Positions 25,588-36,622 of a DNA stretch of 64,000 bases are shown one piece after another. How positions within the stretch are numbered: the stretch's first letter is position 1; each line of letters begins with the position of its first letter. Source of the stretch: Ramazzottius varieornatus (taxonomy: Eukaryota > Tardigrada > Eutardigrada > Parachela > Ramazzottiidae); contig BDGG01000002.1 of NCBI GenBank assembly GCA_001949185.1, positions 3,465,427 to 3,529,426 on the forward strand. Direction: 5' to 3'. Made by a program: the position numbers and the translations under genes. A model generated the notes under the pieces. The model made no database searches, was not told the DNA's origin, and worked only from the letters and a program-made list of their open reading frames with translations.

Positions 25588-27145
25588 ATGTCGGATCCAA
25601 GAATGACGCTTGGTGCTCCTAATTTCCCCTTATCCCATCATCATCCCTTTGCTAATCACACTGTGGCCTCCTCTCATCACAACATGACCCATGGACAGGA
25701 AGCAGGAGCTCTTTCGTCGGCCTTCAGTGCAACCACCCATGCCTGGCCGTATTCCGGGTACCCGACAGTGTCCAGTCACGGGTCTTCCATCAATACAGCT
25801 TCCGCCATGGACCCCTTTTCAGGTTACGGATTGACGGGCAATGCCTACATCGACGACAGGAACCGTCAGTACCTGGCGGCCAGTTCTACAGGAATGGGCA
25901 GCACCTGCGGAACGTTTGGAGGGGACCCGTTCAGAGAATATCGCATGGCCGCAGCGGCAGGGGGAGTTGGGACCACCAACGCCTTCTTCCCGTCTTCTGT
26001 TGGTGAGCAAAGCTGTGGAAACTTTCATCCTGTATTCAACAGTCTAGAAATGAAATATTTTTCATATTGAAAGATTTTGTTCTTGTTCTTCTGCGAAAAC
26101 TTACTGAAGCCAGTTGTAAGAAACCTCAGAGAAAAATGGCCTGTTCCGCTGTAACGATGGATTCTCTACGGCATTTTGCTAAATTCTGGTTTGATCTTCG
26201 GAAAGTTTACAGATGGAGTTGTTATTGTTGGTTGAAAAAGGTAGGAAAGATAAAGGACGAGCCATAATGTTCAATTGATCGTAAAGAGTGTGGACGATGT
26301 CGTTGAACAGTGGCTAATTAGAGGCTTGGGTAACGGTTAATGACCACTAAAACTGCTCGTCAGCGGCATCCAAACATATCGCCATATTGTTCTTGCCTAA
26401 AGTTACGACCATCTTTAGTGCCTCGTTTTGAATTAGAAAGATTTGTCACAGGTGGATTTATGTCGATCGAAAAAAAGTTTTACCGTCTTCGGCTGCGGCC
26501 GCTTGACTTGCATCCCGATTCCGCTTGCGCACCTCACTATGTAACACACTCGACCTCGAATCTTTCCCGTTTGATTCTGATGTTGTTGTTTGTGTTTCCA
26601 GATAGCTTCAGTACAGCTCTGGACTGGACAAGTCAGATGAGCATGCGAAAGAAGCGTAAACCTTACACCAAATATCAGAATCTCGAGTTGGAAAAGGAAT
26701 ATCTGTACAGCCAGTACATCACCAAGCAGAAGCGCTGGGAACTTTCGAAGTCGCTGAATCTCACCGAAAGACAGGTCAAAATATGGTGAGCAAAACGCTA
26801 CTCAGTTGATGTTCTGAAGAGTTCTGATCAGTTTACGAGTTTCGCCCATGGTAAGAACGTGGGCAGATCGTTCCTCAAGTGGCGCAGACTGCCACCCGAA
26901 GACAAGAGAAACGTGCGCCACCTGAGACATCGATCTGATTCAGCTCGTTTGCCCACGTCACGAATATTCTAATGATCCTTTGAAATTGTCGTTGCAGGTT
27001 TCAGAATCGTCGGATGAAGCAGAAGAAGACGGACCGTCGAATCTCCCATGCCATGCATAAGTCCGGCTCGGGGACCTCATCTCACAGTCGATCTGGCTCC
27101 TCACAGTCGGCTGGTACCAATGTTGCCAAGAGCGAGTATCACTAA
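25588..27145 (+). CDS. Abd-B: Hox protein, Abdominal-B class (copy 1)
   Basis: Posterior Hox transcription factor, nuclear. Exons 25588-26002, 26602-26785 and 26998-27145 give 248 aa. The start is the ATG of [10 protein letters not shown], because the second Abd-B gene begins [10 protein letters not shown]; the open frame extends a few codons further up without a better ATG. The N-terminal half is rich in His, Ser, Ala and Gly, with shared blocks such as GNAYIDDR. The homeodomain covers about residues 156-215: [20 protein letters not shown], then [20 protein letters not shown], then [20 protein letters not shown], the KQKRWEL turn and LNLTERQ are Abd-B-class marks. An intron interrupts the homeodomain inside the Trp codon of KIW|FQN and carries a hairpin element. 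The C-terminal tail is Ser/Gly-rich. The next gene is a convergent paralogue with the same three-exon structure. Confidence 0.95.
26854..26959. repeat. Hairpin element copy 9 (Abd-B copy 1, homeodomain intron)
   Basis: AACGTGGGCAGATCGTTCCT then CAAGTGGCGCAG faces ACGTGCGCCACCTGAG, CGATCTGATTC and GCCCACGT. Outer arms are preserved. It lies in the intron that splits the homeobox. Confidence 0.85.
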
Positions 27146-28128
27146 CAACCATACCAATTTACCGCTGCCTGTGTGCTGAAACAGACTCGTTGTGAAGAGA
27201 ATTTGCTGTCGGATCTGTTTTACCGCCGCTGGTTATATCTGCGTTTTTCTATTGGACTACATCTAGCGCTACAGCGGACGGTAGAGAACGTGTTTCTGAT
27301 GCCAAATTAGAGTGTATTTTGTTCTCATGTGTTTGACGACCCTATTAATCTTTTGTCTTGTTCTGAATGCCTTACCACGTTCCTCATTGTCACAACAAGC
27401 ATGAAATACATTAGCTTTAGTTCAGTTTCATGTGAAAACAGCAGAATTGTTTGACCTGTATCTTATAGATCTGTTTGGTTCGTCTTTCCTCAATAAAAAG
27501 CTTGAATTCATTGTCAATAGTTCTGAAAACAAGTAGAAGAAAGCGACAGCTATCGCGAACGGTAAATGGAGTGCCTCAATTCAGACTGGTCTAATACTAG
27601 ATTTAAGCGCAACGGGGCCAAAGTCCATAAGTCGACGGAAGTTTCCAACTTAGAAGTTTTTTGTATTCAGAGTTTTGGGTAGCTCGAGGAACACGAACGA
27701 AATGAACTCCGAATGGCGGATGCAGAATTATCAGCATACTTTCCTTCTTGCAAGTTGATTATCGATATTCAATAGGCAAAAGTGCTTGTCAGAGACTCGA
27801 GATAATTATGAGGCACTGCCAAACTCAGCAACGTGTACACGGCAGGAAATATCGATAATGGTCTGTGCAGAATAACTCTATGAACAACAAAGTGGCTATG
27901 TCTGGGCCCAAAGTGAAATAAGTTAGAAGCTCAAAAACCGGATGCATCAAGCGGGTATAGCTGTGAGGTGAGACGTGGAAGCTAGCAGGTTATAGTTCAC
28001 GGTGCGCGGCGGAGCATTTCAATTTCTCGACTGCACGCGCTGTGACTTTCTAATACGGTGCTACTGCGGAGGCTCTTTCAGCACAACCGAGGGCAGGTAG
28101 GTAGATGCGTGGCTTCGTGACCAGACGT
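27146..28128. other. Spacer between convergent Abd-B genes
   Basis: 983 bp shared by the two 3' ends. An AATAAA on the plus strand at 27492-27497 is a plausible poly(A) signal for Abd-B copy 1. No coding or structured RNA element was recognised. Confidence 0.5.
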
Positions 28129-30888
28129 CTAAGTGGCAGTTGCTTCCGCCTTGTGGGCTTGGGAGTGCGAGGAACTAGGAGTAGCGGCGTTCTGGGATGA
28201 ACTGGAGACAGCGGCCGGCTTGGGGTTCGCCGCACGAAGTGTGTGCTTCTTTTGTTTCATCCGTCTGTTTTGGAACCTGAAATGCATCGAACAGTTCTCC
28301 TTCATTCAAGTCAACGCCCTTGTACTTGGAGGTCATAAGTTGAACGGTTGATTGAGCTTACCAGATTTTCACCTGGCGTTCTGTCAAGTTCAGGTTGCGA
28401 GCCAGCTCCCATCGTTTCTGTTTGGTGATGTAGGAACTCATGTAGTACTCCTTTTCCAGCTCCATTGTTTGATATTTGGAATATGGCTTGCGCTTTTTGC
28501 GCATGGTGACCTGGGTCGTCCAGTCCAGTGAAACGAAGCTGTCTGTAAAAAGAACTAACTATTCAGTGAGCAAGAACCCAACTTCAACAAGAAAATTATA
28601 CTCTTCTCGCAAGACAACAGATTCTACATCGGGACTTTCATTTAGATTCTATTCATTTTTTATTTGGTCGGAATCTTGTTTGTGAAGCAATTGTTTTACA
28701 TTTCCAGTTGTTTCTCGACCGATTGAGTTAATGGGGAAAGCACGTAAAGTTGTGATAGGCACAGTGGCAAGCATGTTTGTCCTTGCCGTGTTCGCGTCTT
28801 TGGACATAAAATAAAGTTGACAGAGGCGAGATTTATGTCCCATTGAAGAAGTGGAGATTACAGCCACTTGCAAAGGTAGATAATACTTCGGCATCGTCTG
28901 TCCGCGGCAGTGAAGATTTATCTCGACGCTTATCAGTATTGCCTGCACCGTACATAGTACACACTGCACAATCTTCCCCCAGCTCCCGGCAAAGTTCAAA
29001 AGTGTCCTCTTTTACGATCAAATATTATTACGGCCTCGATTTACACTTGGAACTATTTATCAAGAAAACATTTGTCACACGGGTTCTACTGTTTTTCTGA
29101 AATCAGTGTCTAGTTCTCATACGGAAATGACGGACAATTGAGCGTAAGAAATACTTACTTACAGTGTGGCTACCCTTACCCACTCGCTTGCCATTTTTCT
29201 ACGGTTACGATCAGAATTGTCTCAGACCAAGGTTTTCATGCAACATAAATTTTTGATGAAAGGAGGATCTCTAATTGCGGAAAGTTCTGATGTGGTCTGG
29301 GACCTTCGACTCAGCTAGTGTGGTTCTCTATTTTGTCTTATTGATCGTATGGGTGACAGACTCGGGGTTAATCCAGGCAATAAAAGCACAAGCGGCCTCC
29401 GTGACGAATGTGTTTCGTTTAACGATGATATGCGGCCAAAACGTGATGTTTTTTGGGACAAAGTCGTAATATCAGTTTTACGGGCTGCTGTTAAAAAGGA
29501 AATATAACAAGGCTTCTTGGTTGATCGCGGAGGTCAGTACTTGTCCGAGACTTCCTTGTACAGTACAGTACGTGAGGTGAGCGGCTTCGAAGCCGGGGTG
29601 AACCTTCATGAAGTGATGGATTTACGAGTATACTTCGAGCACGTACTCTGTATTGACGATTGTTCAATTGTTGACACCTGCTTTCTAAGAAGCTCGGCTC
29701 GTACCGCGCGGTCATTATGGCCTGCCGCGGTATTTTTATGGTGCTTTTATGGGCATTGTGCGGACTGCTAAGAACCTTATTTTACCCCTGTATTGGACCT
29801 TTTGTACATCTAATTAACAGCTGGGTGTTAATTTCTTCAATGAAGCAGTTAGTGCTATCCTAATAGGCCAAACACGAAGGTCAGTCGACTCATTACGGCT
29901 GTTTACGTGGCGGCGGCCTTTCTACTTTGATTGCTCAATCAAACGACTGGGCAAACAACCGGGCGATATGCCTGTTATGCTCAACAAGGTATTTCTCAAT
30001 TCAGGCCCATAAAATCAGTGAAACTACAGAAACCAATTTTTGTCAGGCTTTTGAAAACCTATCTCCAGATCTGCTGAATAACTGCGTCCAGACTAATTCA
30101 AAAAATGCATACCGAGGTTCAACAGACGGAATGTATAAGCAGGCAGTTGACTAGAACCAGATCGTTTCCCAAGTCGCGCAATATCCAGTCAAATGAGTCA
30201 GTGAAATAAGCATGCGGTTCAGTTCAATTGCCCAAGTTCGAAATTTTGAAATGTTGGGACCAAATCAGAGCGTTTCGAACTGGGTTTCAAAAACCTGAAC
30301 TTGGCTCGTCTTCGATTTTTCGAAGTGGAGGCATGCAGAAGGTCAACTTTGAAACCTCGCCAGACACCTGCGTTCCGTGAAACTGGACATAGTTCTGGCT
30401 TGACGTGGTTAATGCCGTCACTGACGGTCATTATCGTATGTTCGAAATCAAATAATACCTGTTGGTGAGGGGTAGAAAGCGTTGGATGCTCCGGCAGACA
30501 ACACAGCCGAATTAGCCATGGCCTGGTGGAAATCACGGAGTGGATCGGCGAAAGCGCCACAGGCATTGTTTAAACCAGTCGCGGCTGCATTGGCGTTGGC
30601 GAAATGTCGGCTCCGTTCATCCATGTAGGCATTTCCGGCGGACAGGTGATGATAGCCCGAAAAGGCTTCGATGGGCGAGCCACTGGGCATCGAAGAGCTG
30701 GCCGAAGTGGCGTATCCCGTCGTGTAAGGCCAAGTGTGCCCTCCACCCCCGAAAGCCGACGACAAGGCCGCGGCTTCGGCCATAGCCCCATGGTTGATTG
30801 AATGATGGGCGGCGGCGTGATGGCTGAAAGGATGGTGTGGCAGCGCAAAGTTCGCTGCCGCTCCTAATGTCATCCTTGAGTCCGACAT
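28129..30888 (-). CDS. Abd-B: Hox protein, Abdominal-B class (copy 2)
   Basis: Second posterior Hox protein, on the opposite strand. Exons (minus) 30888-30459, 28542-28362 and 28276-28129 give 252 aa. The homeodomain reads [20 protein letters not shown], then [20 protein letters not shown], then [14 protein letters not shown]; its [10 protein letters not shown] is nearer the arthropod Abd-B norm than copy 1. It shares with copy 1 the opening [19 protein letters not shown].. TWPY, the GNAYMDER block, a D-S-F segment at the exon 1/2 join, and identical intron phases, including the split Trp codon. The last exon is 148 nt in both genes. Copy 2 is more Ala-rich in its N-terminal half. Intron 1 (1.9 kb) is longer than any other Abd-B intron here and could hold control elements. 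The shared architecture indicates an inverted duplication. Confidence 0.95.
30153..30190. repeat. Half hairpin element (Abd-B copy 2 intron 1)
   Basis: GAACCAGATCGTTTCCCAAG then TCGCGCAATATCCAG matches one arm of the family. The second arm is absent or too eroded to follow. Confidence 0.5.
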
Positions 30889-33800
30889 AGAGTATATACT
30901 ATAGCTGTTGGAACTGTAGAGAGTAGGGTTATTTTACATCGGCAATAAACGGACGTAAAAAAGTACGGAACGACCTTTTTGGTTGGGGTGATGATTGTCC
31001 CAAACGAGTATAGCCCGACTATACTGGAGCTAATTTTGAGCGGTTCGTTAACAAACGAGATGGACACTCAAAATGAGCTTTAGTGGCGCTAATAATAATT
31101 GCTCTTTCTTCATCGGTAGAAACGGCTAGAAGCAAATTAAAAATTAATGTTATAAGTTTGCAAAATGGCTCGTCATAACCTCTAAAGGGTCCGTATAAAC
31201 CAGGCTAACGCTAGGAGAGAATATATGGCTCATGTGCCATAAAGCGCTAAAAGGAACGAAAATGCTCGACCGATGAATAGCACGACAAAACTTTGGCGAC
31301 AGAAATGACTCTTCTCCTCAGCCTTTAACGGCGGAGTGTAAATATCAAAAGCACCAGTCGCAAAACTTTACTGGCCAGCGAAAAACCTCCCTGGTTTCAA
31401 GGAGGGTCTCTCAGCCATAGCGACGGCTCTTTCCATCGTGATCATGCGCTGACTGTCGCTTGTGCCTCCATATTCGATCGATTACCGAAGAAGTACTTTT
31501 ATCGGACCTTTATCACCACTTGGATGAGTTGATGGCAGCCTGTGGCACAATTGCTATCGCTTTTACTGGACTCGATCGTACGAACCTAACTTGGTACATT
31601 CCGTCAAATCGTCAACGCCACGTTTTTTCGCTCAGCTTCTCGACCTAAGGTTTCAGTCCAACGTCGGCTTCACAAATGGGCCGGAAATTTTTCAGTGCGT
31701 TTGAATGCAAATGCGACTAATACAGGCAGAAATTTCAGTCGAAGGCTAGTTGAATAGTCTGGTGAAAAACCTGTTCAATTCTTTATTCACCGGTTGAGGA
31801 AATCCCCTACGAGCGGTCATCCATGTCAAGTCATGTTATTGTCACATACAAGAGCATGCAATGCATCAAGGACTTGTGTTCTGACCGATCGTCCCAGCTA
31901 AAAAGAAATTTCGCGTTGTTCTTTCTCGAACTTATAGAAATTCTGACGTTTCAAAATACTTTATACGCAGCACCAAGCTCCTGACAATGAACGAGGCCTT
32001 TGATGTGCTTTTCTACGATTCTCGCTGCACAACTTGGCTCGCTGGTCTACCATCACCTGCGTTATTTCATAGTGCGGAGACGGAGGCTGATAATACCGCC
32101 GACTTTTATAATTTAGAAAGCGGGACGGATGCAGCGGCCCGAAAGCATTCAAGTCCTGATTACGTTATTGCCCTCACTCGCCGATCCTTAACTGAAGAAG
32201 ATGTGACACAGCGCGAGCCATATAAAAATTAGGCGGTGCCGTAACTGGCCGACAGCGCTCTTCTTTGATGCAATTGTCTGCCAGTAACGGGCGCTATCAC
32301 CTTCATTAGTAGCCTCATAGAGCACAAATGTCCTGACAAACTGCTTGTTTGTCCCCTCACCCTCCCTTGCTCCTTCGGTAGGACAGTTGGTCTTTTCTTC
32401 ACCGCTCATAAATTTCTACCTTCGGGAAAAATTCGTAGGAAAAGCTGAAGATGACTAGCCGTCCATGGATCGGTGAAATTCATACAATACGTTCTTTCCG
32501 TTCCTTTGACGATTTCTTCCGTGAGTACGTTGAGCGTTCTACGCTGTGTACCATGGGGTTTGAGTCAGGGCGAGTATTTTCAGTTTTCCACCGTAGTCGA
32601 CCCGAAATAAGTGAGCATTTGGCCGACGATGGTTTTTACGATTTCAGTTGAGCTAAAAGGCTGGCTAATAAAATCGTCCAGGCGTACTTTGAGCAAATAA
32701 AAGCGCAAATAGACCGCCATAGCTTTTAGCTAGCGCCTAGCGGAAAGGGTCTTGGTGCGCGGGATGTCGTGCTGGCAAGAGACAAACATTTGATTAGAAC
32801 GCGCCAGCATGGAGGACTTTATGGTTCCCGTCTTGAGGCCATTAAAGTCAGCCTGCATCACGGAACTTCTTTCAAGAAGCTATTTACGACATGGAAGGTC
32901 CTTTTATGACGGAATATTGGCCTGCACGCCGTACAGCGTATATCGCACATGCACTTTGCATCCCCACATGTGAACAGCGCCATTCGCAAAGAGCCGAAAT
33001 GAACCATCCGCCATCACGCTATATACAGTCGTTAAACGTTTCCTTGTTTATTCATTCCGCTGCACTGACGAGCTGATCTGTCCTCAATTTACAAAACAGA
33101 TTTTCATCGCGTTTATCGAGGTCAACATTTAATGCCCATGCAATGGCGGAAGGAAGACGTGAGGTAACTCTCGATTGCCAGTTTGAATGACCTTTGCCAT
33201 GTACAGCACGAAAGACTGACCTCTGATGTGACTCGGTTTAGACAGGAGCTGGCCGAGGGCAGAAGTAGTTAAATGGTTAGTACTTAGGACAGCATTCTCG
33301 CCGATCGTTTCTCACAGGTGTTCACTGCACAAGTTAGAACGGGTACGGTGAAACTCAGAATGCTTCTGGGGGACTGCTTCATTGAAAGGTTTCTTGGGTG
33401 TTCTTGATGACCTGCTGGCTCAGTATTGAACTAAACTCCGCTAGTCCTCAGAATACTTACTAAGTTGCGATATGGCTGACACGCTCACGGCTCATGGGCA
33501 CCCGTGGTTTTCCTTTGCTGCCTTGTACCACTCAGTCCCGCCGTTCAATTTTCGTGATTCAAAACGTATTTGGTAGGAGAAGACTTGAGCTTTTCGATCA
33601 CGTGACGTTCCGGTCGCCCGTTCAATCAATCAACCGGTGAGCACTGATGGTCGAACAAAGATATGAGGGTCATTTTTGGTTATCCGTCTCCCGTCACTTG
33701 ATAAGATTTTGGAAAATCCTGAAAGGCCAAAATGTAGCTCATACATCGGTCTATTTATTACAGCAAAAGAAATCCTCAGCAAGAATTTTTTGCAAAAGTT

Positions 33801-36622
33801 TACCCTACTGGGTCTACGGCCTGGTTTTTGACGTTCTCAATGGATGATTTACTTCGACCCAGTATGCCTTCCTTTGTTCTCGTCCCATTTCCGAGAAGTG
33901 CATTTTCGCAAGTAGCACCGAGTTCAGTCTGTCGAATGAGCATGCTTTGGATCTGTAGGCTCCTAGATGGGCAAGATAGCAAAGAATCGACTGAGAATCG
34001 CTTGAATTTGTTCGGAAAGGTAGGCTGTAAACCCCGTACGGTAAAATTTTGCAAGAATGTTCACTGGGGTTCCGTTTGCTGTACTGGATAGACCAATGCA
34101 TGGGCTACGTTTTGGCCGTTTAAGATTTTCCAAAATCTTATCAAGTGACGGGAGACGGATAACCAAAAATGACCCTCATATCTTTGTTCGACCATCAGTG
34201 CTCACCGGCTGACTGGTTGAACAGGCGACCGGAACGTCACGTGATCAGAAAGCTCGAGTCTTCTCCTACCAAGTACATTTTGAATTACGAAATTGGACGA
34301 CCGGATTGAGAGATACAAGGAGCCAAAGGAAAATCACGGGTACCCATGAGACCATGAGTGCCTACAGGTACCTCTTCAGCGTGACTGTAATAGATGAGAA
34401 CGAATGTCGTGAATTGTGATCCACTTCCAGCAGCGCCACCTGTGGGAAATCTTTTCTACCGGTATCAAAACAGCACAATGCGCTCCGAGTAACCAGTCAG
34501 CGGTAAAATTAATATTTGTGCTAGTTCACCTCTAGACTCGTGTCCTGTACACGTGCACTACTCCAGTCAGTCCAGATACAGATAACAGGTGCTGTATTCC
34601 TGTTGGTTGTTGGTTGTTATCGGCGCAAATTTTTCGATATGGTGTCGTTGTAGCCACCTACTGCTTTGACTCATCAGCTTATTACGTAGAGGGATCCGCT
34701 GATATCGAGAGGAGTGACCCACTTCGATCTGACCTCGCGTCAGTAAACTGACTTCCAGACGTCCGGGATCCATCGAGCAATAGCAAAACCCTGCGCACCC
34801 CTGATCAGAACCTCCCAGGCATCTTTGGATTTGTCAAAAACTTTAGGGGGTAGAAAGTAAGTAGGCAAAGCCATGCACGAAAAACAAATTCGACATCATA
34901 TTCCCGAAAAACGGCCCAGCACGGTATCCGTTACTTCGAAACTGGATCCATGTCCATGCCATTTAATCAGATGCCGCGATCGCCACACGTTGCACCAAAC
35001 GAAGAATATTTCCCGAAATGTAAAGAACAGAAGCAGCTGCGAGATGAAGAAAGTCAAACTGAAGCTTTCCGAGGAAGTGCTGACAAAGAGCTGTGTAATA
35101 GCTTTAATGAGGAAACTTAAGGTGTCTTTATCGCTTATTTTATTACCTTTCGGGGCAACTTTTTCTTTCATTGTGTGCCGCCGAGTGGCGCTTGTGGCTG
35201 TTGCAGCGTTGATTCCAGTGTCATAATTTTCGTCCATCGACCAGTTTTTTTCCCGTTTTGTAGTGCAGTACTTTCGCCCATGATTAACGTCTGCGCCTTT
35301 CGCCATCCTTTGCGATTAGAAGTGATGCCGAAACGATATTCACTATCTGACTTCCCCAAGTATTTTTATTAGCTTCCTTCCAATTTTTCACACGGCGAAC
35401 TCCCATCAATTATTTCTCCTCGACGCTTCTTTCATGCTGCTCCAGCAAGCGTTCGTTCATCAGTTTTACTGGGCTAGGAGTACTCCCCTGCATGTTTGAA
35501 AGATTGAACGTACAAGGCCCGGCATAAGGTCTTGTACAAGCCCTCACCATGAGCCGGCGTTCAAAGTGTGCCCGAGGAACATGTTTGTGAACGGGACTCT
35601 GGAGAACACCGATTATTATTCAGCTATTAAAATTTTACGACGTCGTAATTGTACGTCGCGAGGAAATTCTATGCGTGTCCCACACCATACTTCGTAGAGC
35701 AATCGTCGTCGGCTCTGCTGAACATCACTTTCTACGGGGTCTAGTGTCCGAAGAAGCACGGCACTTACGTACGATCTTTCCAGAATTTCATATCGACGAC
35801 ACGCCGCCGCGGTTTCACAAGTCATCTATCCCACAACTACTCGCACTGCACCTTCACTTCCACGTCCTAACTGGACCGACAAAGTGTACCTACAGCAGGT
35901 CGAAAGTACGGTTCGCATCGTAGAACAGGAGCGAAAATGGGCTCATTCTCGACATCTTATGGATTCCGTAAAATGCTTTAACACGTCCTGGCCAGTGTAG
36001 TTCTCAGAAATCGTTTCAGTGTATGTGTTAGTTTTCTTTTTATTCCAAGCGGGAAAGTTTTGGGAGCCCTTCGATTCATACTAGTGATGTTCTAATATAG
36101 AAATATTGTAGTAAATTAAGTCATAGTAATTGATTTTCCATCTAGTATTCTTAACATTATTATATTAAGCGCACCGAACCCAAAAATAGAATATAAGTAT
36201 TATATCAGATGCAAAATGGTCCTTCAACTCACTACAGTATATTAAATTAAAAGTAGTGATATAGATGCGAAAAGCATCTACTATATTTAGTAATATCGTA
36301 TTAGGATTCGGTTGGAGGACGAATATTTGGTAACAGAGAGCAGATAAACTTTTGGCTTATTGGAACATCACCGATTCATACCGTAGATTTTCAGAGATAG
36401 CTCCACATGGGCATCATTTAACTAAGGCAGCAGAAGCACCGACTACTAATTATACGGATACTTTTACTGTACGCAGGTTCACAGGGTGATGCATCTGAAT
36501 TACCTCAACGTCTAGGGTATTCGACAAAAAACAGATAAATTAGAAAAGTCTAATTAAAAGTAGCAATGTAGAAGTTTAATTAGAAAAGTATTAATCATTA
36601 GACTTATCAGAACAGTCCCTTC
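30889..36622. other. 5.7-kb gene-free stretch upstream of Abd-B copy 2
   Basis: No exon chain or known domain was found on either strand. It holds the large foldback element at 33481-34362 and an AT-rich stretch at about 36.0-36.6 kb. As the region upstream of a Hox promoter it may contain enhancers, but this is positional inference only. Confidence 0.45.
33481..34362. mobile_element. Foldback (long inverted-repeat) element, about 880 bp
   Basis: Left arm 33481-33823 and right arm 34021-34362 are inverted copies, about 342 bp each, separated by a loop of about 197 bp. Matching words run the full arm, for example CACGTGACGTTCCGG, TATGAGGGTCATTTTTGGTT, CAGCAAA near the inner part, and GGTCTAC/GGTTTAC at the inner end. 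The arms are diverged by roughly 10-15% by eye. No transposase frame is present. This fits a non-autonomous foldback or MITE-type DNA transposon; no target-site duplication could be assigned with confidence. Confidence 0.8.

Noticed and set aside
36000-36620. AT-rich stretch considered as a replication origin or matrix attachment region
   Set aside because: AT content alone is not evidence; no defined motif or repeat structure supports either call.
30889-36622. A third Hox gene or a Hox-linked microRNA of the mir-10/iab type
   Set aside because: No homeobox motif and no recognisable mature miRNA sequence was found by eye on either strand.
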